NCBI GenBank assembly: GCA_002342175.1
Contig: DDPL01000006.1
Coordinates: forward strand, 10,045-21,944
DNA length: 11,900 bases
Direction of reading: 5' to 3'
Source: Legionellales bacterium UBA2469
Lineage (GTDB): Bacteria; Pseudomonadota; Gammaproteobacteria; Legionellales; Legionellaceae
The first letter of the stretch is position 1. Every line of letters starts with the position of its first letter. The notes under the pieces were generated by a model. The model saw nothing but the letters and a program-made list of their open reading frames with translations. It had not been told where the DNA came from and did not search any database. Shown here in pieces: positions 1 through 7,595 of this stretch. The translations under genes were made by a program, and so were the position numbers.

Positions 1-34
1 AGCAGCTCCTGCTCCAGAAGCAGTTAAAGAGTAA
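1..34 (+). CDS. 3' end of an unidentified gene (partial)
   Basis: Reading from base 2, eleven codons give AAPAPEAVKE and then a TAA stop at 32-34. The other two plus frames give less protein-like sequence. A perfect intrinsic terminator on the same strand begins 18 bases after the stop, which supports a gene ending here. The Ala/Pro/Glu-rich tail resembles the flexible acidic tails of some ribosomal and secreted proteins, including the bL25 tail later in this window. Ten residues are too few to name the gene. Confidence 0.6.
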   Translation, partial: AAPAPEAVKE

Positions 35-37
35 TCT

Positions 38-2161
38 CTAGATTCTCTTTTGCCCAACATGAGGATTCTCATGTTGGGTTTCTTTTTTTATACGGTTTTG
101 TAGCACAGGTTTTTCTAAAATTTCCTTAAAAGGGCTCTTTTCAAAATAGAATTTATATTTTTTTAAAAGATGCTCAAATGAATTTTTAGGATTTTTAAAA
201 TATGCCAATAATTCTTTTGCTGCATTCTGTTCCTCCATCGAAGATCCAAAAAAATTCTGATTGAGTGTTTTTGGAGCCATAAAATCTTCAAGCGCGTAGT
301 AAATTTCTAGTATTTCTTTTGCATCCTTCGGGTTTATGACATCAGTAATTTGATGATATTTAATTAAATCACTGAAAATGGGTTCTAGGACGTGTGCAAA
401 TTTTGAATATAATCCTGGTAGAAAAACAATCTGGCGATAAGCGTTCATTGGAAATTCATTTAAAAATAGTTGCAGTGCTTGTTCATTTTCAAAAAGCTTG
501 GGAAAGCGAGGACGAAAATGCTTAAGAAGGCTAAGTTTAATGTGCAGGGGGACAACATGCATCAGAGCATTGAGTTGTTCACTTTTTTGAATCAAGATTA
601 GAATATGAGGCAAATGTTCCTTGATAAATTGATCTTTAGCACGTTGGGGCAAAGAGATTAAAGCATAATTAATTAGATAAATATCCTTGAGTCTTGCTGC
701 AGTTTCTTGTTTAGAAAATCGTTTAAGCACTTGTTCTCGATTGCTTTTCTCAAAACAAAAGAGTAATTCGCAAAGCTGTTTTCCACCAGAAATGATAATC
801 GAAAGTTGAGTTTGGAAGATATTGAGGATATTCTCACGTATTTCATCATCAAACGCTTCTAAGATACTGATTAAACTGTCCGCTTGAATTGTTCGGGGTG
901 GTAGTGAGGGGCCAATTTTTTTAACCCATATTTCACGAAATTTAGGATTAAGTCGATGAATAAAATATTCTAGCTCATAACCATTATGGATGATATGAAG
1001 AGGAGGGTGCATTTTTAACAAAATATCATGGTTATCCCTATGGATATGTTCTAAAAGTTCGCTATATTCAAAACCATTTTTTATGGGATAAAATTTGACG
1101 TGAGGCAAATAAATTTTTTGTGCTTCGGGTGTTAACAGTTGTAAAACATCCATGAATTGACCAAAATCATCAAACGATGACATGACCAAGTTTATTACTC
1201 TTTTGATGATGAAAAATTGTGATTTAGGTGATAAGATTTTTAAAAATCGAATTAAATCAGAAGGACTTTGAATCCAATTTTTAAGTTGTGATTGGAGCGG
1301 CTTTAAATATCTCAACTGTTCTTCTGGTGTTAAACAAATGAGTGCATCATAAGCCTCATTGCTGTTTTGTGTCATCTTCCTCAGTTGATGCAGGAGCTCA
1401 CCGCCAAGCTGATGTGTATACAATGAAATATGCTGGAAGTTCAAAAGTGCACAATCAAAGTTGTTTGGGTGTTGAATGATTTTCTTAAAATGTTTAATGT
1501 GATGGGATTGGAAGGACGTCTGAGTCAAATGGAGTAGTTGTTGGTAAGCATTTAATGATGTTGTTTTTTGAATCAGTTTATCAATAGCCAATTGCCTTTT
1601 TTTTTCAGAAGCATGTGCATCAAATAAGATCTGCAGTTCTAAATGTTCATTTTTTGTGCATGAAATTAGAGAATTTTCTTGAAGTTGTTGCCATAAAAAT
1701 TCAGGGGGATATGAACTCATCTGAATCAAAGTATTAAATATTGAAAAAAAATCATTTTGCTTCATACCATTCAATTGCATATATTCAGAAACGTGTTGCA
1801 CCATTTCTTGAATATCTTTAGGGGGATGAATGCTGTGAATAAGGTATTCTAAATAATGATGAACGTGCTGACTTGAAAATATTACATGGCACACAAGCTT
1901 ATCAATGAGCGATTGTGGATCTTGGCTTTCTGAGAAATGAATGAAAAAATAATGCAAGCAAGAAATCAGTTCTTCTTGTTGAGGATATTGACTGGTGGAC
2001 TGTAAATGCTCTGAGAGCTTATATTTAAAATCATCAATTTGTGCTTGTGGAAGATAGGAACATATTTTATCAAGTTGTTGTTCAAAATCTGCAGTATTTA
2101 AGCGGGTATATGGTATCTGATATTTCTTCGAGTGAGGCTTGATGGTTTTAACAATGATCAT
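38..2161 (-). CDS. Large helical tandem-repeat protein, family not recognised
   Basis: This 707-residue protein belongs to no family I recognise. Residues about 200-593 fall into roughly twelve consecutive degenerate units of 31-35 residues. A typical unit has the pattern L-x2-h-L-x2-L-x-P-x3-Q/R-x3-h followed by a second amphipathic helix. Clear units start near residues 266 (NSNEAYDALICLTPEEQ), 299 (SPSDLIRFLKILSPKSQ) and 330 (FDDFGQFMDVLQLLTPEAQ). Such arrays normally fold into alpha-solenoids used for protein or RNA binding. The first 195 residues are also helix-rich, and residues 595-707 form a charged tail. No signal peptide or membrane segment is visible. The ATG at 2159-2161 follows AAGGA by about seven bases, a good ribosome binding site. 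The gene converges on the gene ending at 34, and its last codons contain that gene's terminator. A host-directed effector is possible but unproven. Confidence 0.85.
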   Translation of the reverse strand: MIIVKTIKPHSKKYQIPYTRLNTADFEQQLDKICSYLPQAQIDDFKYKLSEHLQSTSQYPQQEELISCLHYFFIHFSESQDPQSLIDKLVCHVIFSSQHVHHYLEYLIHSIHPPKDIQEMVQHVSEYMQLNGMKQNDFFSIFNTLIQMSSYPPEFLWQQLQENSLISCTKNEHLELQILFDAHASEKKRQLAIDKLIQKTTSLNAYQQLLHLTQTSFQSHHIKHFKKIIQHPNNFDCALLNFQHISLYTHQLGGELLHQLRKMTQNSNEAYDALICLTPEEQLRYLKPLQSQLKNWIQSPSDLIRFLKILSPKSQFFIIKRVINLVMSSFDDFGQFMDVLQLLTPEAQKIYLPHVKFYPIKNGFEYSELLEHIHRDNHDILLKMHPPLHIIHNGYELEYFIHRLNPKFREIWVKKIGPSLPPRTIQADSLISILEAFDDEIRENILNIFQTQLSIIISGGKQLCELLFCFEKSNREQVLKRFSKQETAARLKDIYLINYALISLPQRAKDQFIKEHLPHILILIQKSEQLNALMHVVPLHIKLSLLKHFRPRFPKLFENEQALQLFLNEFPMNAYRQIVFLPGLYSKFAHVLEPIFSDLIKYHQITDVINPKDAKEILEIYYALEDFMAPKTLNQNFFGSSMEEQNAAKELLAYFKNPKNSFEHLLKKYKFYFEKSPFKEILEKPVLQNRIKKETQHENPHVGQKRI
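53..89 (+). terminator. Intrinsic terminator of the upstream plus-strand gene
   Basis: There is a perfect 11-bp stem (53-63 with 68-78; arms CCCAACATGAG and CTCATGTTGGG), a GATT loop, and a T-rich tract (TTTCTTTTTTT) at 79-89. The T-tract lies only on the plus strand, so the hairpin serves the gene ending at 34. The whole hairpin also lies inside the last codons of the opposite-strand gene and encodes residues 696-703 of its product. Confidence 0.9.
383..1564 (-). repeat. Array of about twelve degenerate 33-residue repeats within the 707-residue protein
   Basis: This is a protein-level repeat, not an exact DNA repeat. Units begin near residues 200, 233, 266, 299, 330, 363, 394, 427, 459, 493, 526 and 559 of the protein. 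Each has an N-terminal helix ending in a leucine-rich segment, often a Pro-containing turn (LTPEEQ, LSPKSQ, LTPEAQ, LNPKFR), then a second hydrophobic-patterned helix. The constant period of 31-35 residues over about 395 residues makes chance unlikely. The unit borders were placed by eye. Confidence 0.7.
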
Positions 2162-2196
2162 TGTACATCCTTTACAATAAGCACTTCTTTTATTTA

Positions 2197-2227
2197 ATTA
2201 TAGATCACAATGTTTAAAATTCCACAA
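2197..2227 (-). promoter_or_regulatory. Candidate promoter for the 707-residue repeat protein
   Basis: On the minus strand a perfect TATAAT lies at 2202-2197. The nearest -35-like element is TTGTGG at 2227-2222, with a long 19-base spacer. Transcription would start about 30 bases before the ATG at 2161. The -10 box is convincing, the -35 box is weak. The 74-base gap after the preceding gene contains no hairpin, so read-through from that gene is also possible. Confidence 0.45.
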
Positions 2228-2235
2228 GATGAAGG

Positions 2236-2909
2236 CTATTTGTGTGACATCACGGATTCTTTATTGGTTTGCCAATTTATAAACTGGTTTAATGCATGGG
2301 TGGATTGTTCACGCATGCCTGGAGATGATTGGATAAGAGCGTGTGCATCAGTTTTTGCAGGATTCCACCTATTCAGTGCTTTAATGGAGAATTGACTAAC
2401 ATGTGAGCATAAATTTGAAATATTTTGGCGAAGTTCAGTGCATTTCATATGAGCCCATTTTAAAAGCATCAAAGGATCGGTACAAGATTCTCCTTTTTTA
2501 TCCCCAAATGCAGCTTTGGTAATCAGAGTTGCCGGGAAATCATCAACATCATTTTTAATACTCGAGATATGTTGAATACTGTTAAGAATGCCCTCATTTA
2601 ATGCAGTTAATTTGTGTAAGGCCTCTTCTAAATCCTTTATGTTCTCATATCCCAATTTTCGGGCTTCTTCTAAAGCGAGTTTTAGTTCTTCAATTTTGGA
2701 AAGATTTTTTTGTTTTTGCTCTTCTCGATTAATTCTTTCTCTTGTGCAATTTGGCTTATATATACATCGCACTCTTGTCTATACTCAGAGCTATAATTTG
2801 TTTTCTGCAAAAATGTTTGAGCAGAATTTTGAGCGTCATCAATTTTTTTGATGACGAAGCTGGTTTCGTTATTGATAACATTTGTAACATCTGAATATTG
2901 GACACTCAT
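2236..2909 (-). pseudogene. Coiled-coil protein gene with an apparent -1 frameshift
   Basis: Two overlapping minus-strand frames make one continuous protein only if the frame shifts by -1 at an A-rich tract. The first frame starts at ATG 2909 (MSVQYSDVTNV), six bases after GGAG. It reads 68 residues to KSKNKK, then hits a stop after IFPKLKN (TAA at 2684-2682). The second frame resumes as NLSKIEELKLALEEARK and runs to TAG at 2238-2236. The joined product would be about 224 residues, helix-rich, with a charged coiled-coil near residues 55-110 and a helical C-terminal half. On its own the second frame would need a GTG at 2772 with a poor ribosome binding site and an unlikely N-terminus. The cause may be a real inactivating indel, a sequencing error in a homopolymer, or slippage that makes the full protein. 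The family is not recognised. Confidence 0.65.
2705..2717 (-). other. A-rich tract at the frame switch (A5-C-A7 on the coding strand)
   Basis: On the coding strand the sequence reads AAAAACAAAAAAATC. The incoming frame reads AAA AAC AAA AAA ATC. Moving back one base gives CAA AAA AAT CTT, which restores the downstream frame. Adding a single A to the A7 run has the same effect. Such runs are prone both to polymerase slippage and to indel errors. Confidence 0.6.
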
Positions 2910-2980
2910 TTGCAGCTCCATCACAAAAAATATTATTTTATTTAAATATAGACCACCTTGTTTAAATTCTTCTTCGATAA

Positions 2981-3013
2981 GAAAAGGTATGCCGCAACCA
3001 ATTAGTCGCGGCA
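2981..3013 (-). terminator. Probable weak intrinsic terminator after the 464-residue gene
   Basis: On the minus strand TGCCGCGAC (3013-3005) pairs with GTTGCGGCA (2998-2990) around the six-base loop TAATTG. This is nine pairs with one G-U wobble; the plus-strand copy would have an A-C mismatch, so the minus-strand RNA folds better. The T-rich stretch TTTTCTT begins four bases after the stem, so termination may be inefficient. The hairpin begins ten bases after the stop at 3023 and lies upstream of the ATG at 2909, which argues that the next gene starts at 2909 and not at the ATG at 3032. Confidence 0.5.
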
Positions 3014-3022
3014 GTCGATTTA

Positions 3023-4417
3023 TTAACCCCAAACTCGATTGGCAACGTGTGTGGTAAAATCACCGTCGATATGAAGATGATGGTTAATTTGTCCCTGAAT
3101 TTGAGCGCTTAGATTTTGATAATGAGAAATCATTTGGCCTGTCTCACTCCAACGCAAGGCATAGATATCTAAATAGGTACAAAAGCGCATCACGGCATCA
3201 CATAAGTTCCATAGGAATGCTAAGAAATCAACATAAATAGCGGCTTGCCAATAAGCATGAATGGGACGATAAGTAAGTGCAAAATTGAAGACCTGGTCCG
3301 GTACATCTGGAATCAGTCTTTCAGGATTTTGAATGATTGCAGGGTGAGGCAGAGGGTTATTTGCCGCTGGTACGCGCGCATCAATCATTGCGTTAAGTCG
3401 CTGCGTTAAAGCATGCTTGTTAGTTCCTGCTGGATAATCAATAAAATCCATAATAATCTGATTCTGATGCTCTTGTTCGGTACTTGATGCTAGGGCGTAT
3501 TGCAACTGAGCTTCTTCATTATTTCCATTTGGAAGTGCAGGATAATTTTTCATCAAAAATGCCAAAATCGTTCTTTGGGAAGTTTCTCTTAGATGAATAT
3601 TTAAATTAGCATCACGATAGTTACTGGCAAGATGGATAAATAAATTCAAAAGGTATGATTGACAGTCTCCAATTGCTAAATCAGGGGTTTCGATAAATCG
3701 ATAAGAAATCCAATGCTCACTTAATTGAGGAATTTTTAATAATTCATTTCCCTGGTTTTCGATTAAATTTAATAACTTGTTTATTTCGATCAATGCATTG
3801 TCATGATTTAAAATTCCAATAACATCTATAAATACTTGACTTAGTGAAGCCTTGACGGTTTCAGGAAGATTTGATTGAACGGCTCCAATAGCAATAGCTG
3901 CATAATCTTGAATACTGGGGCGTGCTTCGATGTTGTCAACCTCTACTTCCTCATTATCCGGTTCATTTTGCACATTGACAGGTGCAAAAATAAGGTTCTC
4001 AAGCTCATCTTCTCGAGGGATATTTTCAGGAATACGCCAGGGTTCGTTTTTAAGTTGTTCTAAGGTAATCTCTTGGGAAGGTGATCGATGAAGTAACTTA
4101 AGAATATTGAGTTGCTTTCTTGGATTCGTATAAAGGTCTGTTGAAGACATTAATGCAAGTTCATAAAGATGTTCTACATCATCCATTTTAAAAGCACTAA
4201 ATCTTCTCAGATTGGGTTCAAATAATATGTAGGGTGATGCGGGGGGCGCTATGCGCACAAATGGAGCGTCGGCGATTTTTTTGTATATTTCAAAAGTCTT
4301 ATTGTCATGCACAACAAATGCAACGATGTTTTGTTCTTGATCAAGATAGGGACCTACGATAGTATGCGGCATAGCTGATATTCTCTCTTCGGTTAGATGT
4401 GCGTTAATATTGTACAT
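3023..4417 (-). CDS. Hypothetical protein, 464 residues, no recognised family
   Basis: I do not recognise a family. Residues 17-75 look beta-rich (PHTIVGPYLDQEQNIVAFVV and on), like a small N-terminal domain. Residues 80-130 are helical. An acidic linker (NEPDNEEVEVDNIEARP) at about 151-167 separates this from a mostly helical half. A strongly hydrophobic aromatic stretch at about 386-420 (YRPIHAYWQAAIYVDFLAFL and on) could be a buried helix pair or a membrane-associated segment. There is no signal peptide. The ATG at 4417 has only GAAG three bases before it; a second ATG at codon 16 (MPHTIVGPY) has GAGAGA about ten bases upstream and is an equally possible start. The gene is divergent from the hydrolase gene at 4529. 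Size, helix content and lack of known relatives fit an accessory or effector-like gene, but that is inference. Confidence 0.75.
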   Translation of the reverse strand: MYNINAHLTEERISAMPHTIVGPYLDQEQNIVAFVVHDNKTFEIYKKIADAPFVRIAPPASPYILFEPNLRRFSAFKMDDVEHLYELALMSSTDLYTNPRKQLNILKLLHRSPSQEITLEQLKNEPWRIPENIPREDELENLIFAPVNVQNEPDNEEVEVDNIEARPSIQDYAAIAIGAVQSNLPETVKASLSQVFIDVIGILNHDNALIEINKLLNLIENQGNELLKIPQLSEHWISYRFIETPDLAIGDCQSYLLNLFIHLASNYRDANLNIHLRETSQRTILAFLMKNYPALPNGNNEEAQLQYALASSTEQEHQNQIIMDFIDYPAGTNKHALTQRLNAMIDARVPAANNPLPHPAIIQNPERLIPDVPDQVFNFALTYRPIHAYWQAAIYVDFLAFLWNLCDAVMRFCTYLDIYALRWSETGQMISHYQNLSAQIQGQINHHLHIDGDFTTHVANRVWG

Positions 4418-4471
4418 TTACTTCATATAAAAGTCACTATTTTTTTAAATTTACACTTTTTTCGTAATCTT

Positions 4472-4522
4472 TTGACGATTGCGTGATTTGCGCTATGCTT
4501 AAATTATATGAACTGATGTGAG
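4472..4522 (+). promoter_or_regulatory. Candidate promoter and ribosome binding site of the secreted hydrolase, in a divergent intergenic region
   Basis: TTGACG (4472-4477) and TATGCT (4494-4499) are separated by 16 bases. They would start transcription about 23 bases before the ATG at 4529. GTGAG at 4518-4522 lies six bases before the ATG and is the likely ribosome binding site. The same 111-base region also holds a perfect minus-strand TATAAT (4508-4503) without a good -35 box, which might serve the divergent 464-residue gene. Confidence 0.5.
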
Positions 4523-4528
4523 CATGCG

Positions 4529-5552
4529 ATGAAAAATTTGTGGCTTTGCGGCAGTTTGTTGTGGAGTTGTTTGGCTTTTGCATCCTCGATGGATGCCGCA
4601 CAAGAAGATTTTAATTCATCCCGAGATATCTCGGTGTCAAAAGAAATACAAAAAAAATCCATTGCAATGGATGTATATCATATCGAAAATTTCTCGACCT
4701 TACTTGGAAAGTCTCCTTTACCAAATGACCGTCAGAAAGCCTATTTTCTTCTTTATCAACCGCCTAAAAATATTCGTGGTGTGTTGGTGATATCACCAAG
4801 TTCCGAAGGGGTTCGAGATCATTTGATAGGGCGTCATGTGCGACACTTTTTAAGCATGGGTTATGCTGTGGCTCTGGTTGATTCTTATCGCATGCGCGGT
4901 CATCCATCGGTGATGGATGACCAAAGTTTGGTGACCTTACCTGAACAAGTCATGGATTTAATATTTGTGATTCAATATCTTGAAAAGCAATCAAATTTTA
5001 AGGGTCTTCCAATAGGTGTTTTTGGTGTATCACGTGGTGGAGAGGCTATTGAAATGTTATTGGATGAACGTGTTTTTAAAACCTTTGAAGTCGATATACA
5101 GCCCATAAAATGGGCCTGTGTATTGTATCCTGCCGTCCAAATTGCCTATGAAGATAATGGTTTTCAACCATTGAAAATACCGCATCTCATCATCATTGCA
5201 CAAAAAGATGATCGCCAATCTCCCCAACTAGGGATTGAATATGCCGAATTCCTACATTCCAAAAATCCAAAATTACAAAAAATGGTTTGGTTAGACGGTG
5301 TGCACTATTTAGATGCACCGTTTGAAAAAACTTGGTTTCCTAAAGTCATTTCGATGTTGCATGTGCCGGTGGTGCGTGTGAATGCCGATGGCCAATTCAT
5401 CTATAAAAAAGGCTATTTTGAAAACTGGAAGGCGGTGGTTGCATTTTGGAAGCCTCACATGAGCGAAGGAGTGCATTACGGACAAGTCAACGATAGTCAT
5501 TTACATGTGATGACCGTAATTGAACAGTTTGTGAATGTTGTTGATGGTCGAT

Positions 5553-5554
<2 letters not shown>
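4529..5554 (+). CDS. Secreted alpha/beta hydrolase, dienelactone-hydrolase-like
   Basis: The product is a 341-residue exported serine hydrolase. Residues 1-18 form a signal peptide (MKN, hydrophobic core, then AFA before SSMDAAQ), so the enzyme probably acts in the periplasm or outside the cell. Residues 83-90 (RGVLVISP) start the core sheet. GVSRGG at 166-171 is the nucleophile elbow with Ser168. The Asp is probably Asp227 or Asp228 (AQKDDRQSP), and the His is His259 (LDGVHYLDAP). The order Ser-Asp-His and the spacing fit the dienelactone hydrolase branch of the alpha/beta hydrolase fold. The substrate cannot be read from sequence; an ester or a peptide-like bond are both possible. About 80 residues follow the catalytic His and include a Trp/Phe-rich stretch (FENWKAVVAFWKPH). 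The gene stands alone, with its own promoter upstream, and converges on obgE. Confidence 0.85.
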
Positions 5555-6620
<1,066 letters not shown>

Positions 6621-6651
6621 CTACAAACAAATAAGCCCCATGGAATGGGGC
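6621..6651 (-). terminator. Hairpin between rpmA and obgE, possible partial terminator
   Basis: A perfect 7-bp GC-rich stem (GCCCCAT at 6651-6645 with ATGGGGC at 6641-6635) has a three-base loop. On the minus strand it is followed by TTATTTGTTTG, a broken U-rich stretch. This looks like an attenuating terminator that would let ribosomal protein transcripts exceed obgE transcripts. It could also be an RNA-processing or stability hairpin. Confidence 0.55.
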
Positions 6652-6677
6652 AGGTCAATCTTATCGAGAACAGTTGC

Positions 6678-6950
6678 TTAATTTACAGCTTGTTCTGCAG
6701 ATTCGATAGTGACGTATTGACGTTTCATCGCGCCCTTACGTACGAATTTAACTTGGCCTTCAACCAATGCAAATAAAGTGTGGTCACGACCGATACCAAC
6801 ACCTGGGCCTGCGTGGAATTTTGTACCACGTTGACGAACCAATACTTCACCTGCCAATACATTTTGACCGCCGAATCGTTTGACACCAAGGTACTTAGGA
6901 TTCGAGTCGCGGCCGTTACGGGTACTACCGCCTGCTTTCTTCTGAGCCAT
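6678..6950 (-). CDS. rpmA: Large-subunit ribosomal protein bL27
   Basis: bL27 is a small basic protein whose N-terminal arm reaches the peptidyl-transferase centre and contacts the P-site tRNA. The 90-residue product begins [16 protein letters not shown] and contains VKRFGGQNV and [19 protein letters not shown], all hallmark segments. Residue 3 is Gln where E. coli has His. The start matches the mature form with an exposed AxKKAGGS arm, so no cleaved N-terminal extension of the Firmicutes type is present. The ribosome binding site is AGGTAG about seven bases before an A-run leading to the ATG. The gene lies 22 bases after rplU and upstream of obgE. Confidence 0.98.
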   Translation of the reverse strand: MAQKKAGGSTRNGRDSNPKYLGVKRFGGQNVLAGEVLVRQRGTKFHAGPGVGIGRDHTLFALVEGQVKFVRKGAMKRQYVTIESAEQAVN

Positions 6951-6972
6951 TTTTTTTACTACCTATGCTAAA

Positions 6973-7284
6973 TTAAGAATGAATCGCCTTGATTTGAACT
7001 TCGGTGAAGTTTTGGCGATGACCCATTTGTTTCATGTGGTGCTTACGACGACGAAACTTAATGATTTTAACTTTTTTATGACGGCCTTGTTGTAACACCT
7101 CTGCTTCAACACTTGCTTTTTTTAATTTAGCAGGTTGGCATAAAATGGTGCCATCTTTTGCGATCATACGAACATCATCAAAAGTTACTTTAGAACCGGC
7201 TTCTAAAGGAAGCTGTTCTACTTTAAGAATATCACCGGCTTTTACACGATATTGTTTTCCACCAGTTTGGATAACTGCGTACAT
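6973..7284 (-). CDS. rplU: Large-subunit ribosomal protein bL21
   Basis: bL21 is a 23S rRNA-binding structural protein of the 50S subunit. The 103-residue product has the family opening MYAVIQTGGKQYRVKAGD and the basic RNA-binding tail KVKIIKFRRRKHHMKQMGHR at about 71-90. The length matches E. coli L21 (103 residues). The ATG at 7284 follows GGAGAA by five bases, a strong ribosome binding site. It is the first gene of rplU-rpmA-obgE and has a well-formed promoter about 50 bases upstream. Confidence 0.98.
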   Translation of the reverse strand: MYAVIQTGGKQYRVKAGDILKVEQLPLEAGSKVTFDDVRMIAKDGTILCQPAKLKKASVEAEVLQQGRHKKVKIIKFRRRKHHMKQMGHRQNFTEVQIKAIHS

Positions 7285-7331
7285 ATTGATTCTCCAGCGC
7301 TTTAACGCTACGCCTAATTAGAAAGCTACAT

Positions 7332-7360
7332 ATTTTAGTCAAAAAATGTGAACGCTTCAA
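7332..7360 (-). promoter_or_regulatory. Promoter of the rplU-rpmA-obgE operon
   Basis: On the minus strand TTGAAG (7360-7355) and TAAAAT (7337-7332) have an ideal 17-base spacer. The start point would be near 7325, giving an untranslated leader of about 40 bases. Directly upstream are A-tracts (AAAAGTGAAAAGAAAAC at 7377-7361) resembling an UP element, as expected for a strong ribosomal promoter. Confidence 0.7.
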
Positions 7361-7536
7361 GTTTTCTTTTCACTTTTGCTTAACATCGCTTGATTTTTTT
7401 TCTATTAACCAGTATTTTCGCGCTTTTTTTTGTTTCAAATGTGAAGGTTCGAAGTGTAAATCGTTCATTAGGACAAAAATCGAGTGGATTGATAGATTGT
7501 ATTCTATACACAATTTCATTCTTTTTAATATGTTTT

Positions 7537-7566
7537 ATGGCATTTTAAGCAATTATTTTGTACAAT
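7537..7566 (+). promoter_or_regulatory. Weak candidate promoter for the PPR-like gene
   Basis: TACAAT at 7561-7566 is a good -10 box. ATGGCA at 7537-7542 matches four of six -35 positions with an 18-base spacer. Transcription would begin about 22 bases before the ATG at 7596. Confidence 0.35.
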
Positions 7567-7595
7567 TAGCGTTTTTTGTATCTTAAGTTTATTTT

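Larger units (their letters stand above)
7285..7595. other. Divergent intergenic region between rplU and the PPR-like gene
   Basis: This 311-base A/T-rich region holds the rplU promoter and leader on the minus side and the upstream region of the PPR-like gene on the plus side. Between them are T/A-tracts on both sides (eight T at 7394-7401 and again near 7424-7431) that may bend DNA. I see no tRNA, no convincing small ORF and no clear riboswitch. The short dyad ATTGTAT...ATACA.AAT near 7496-7514 is too imperfect to call an operator. Confidence 0.6.

Noticed and set aside
2210..2395. Plus-strand open frame of 61 codons
   Set aside because: It lies antisense to the end of the coiled-coil gene, has no Shine-Dalgarno and no recognisable product, and fits a shadow of the opposite strand.
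2236..2772. A stand-alone 178-residue gene starting at GTG 2772
   Set aside because: The GTG lacks a good ribosome binding site, and its first 22 residues look unlike a protein start. The other frame gives a continuous coiled-coil over the same bases, so a frameshifted single gene is more likely.
2909..3032. A longer start at ATG 3032 for the coiled-coil gene
   Set aside because: It would overlap the end of the 464-residue gene and run through its terminator-like hairpin; the ATG at 2909 has GGAG at ideal spacing.
7496..7514. Imperfect palindrome upstream of the PPR-like gene
   Set aside because: Its arms match over only a few A/T-rich bases and it fits no operator I know.
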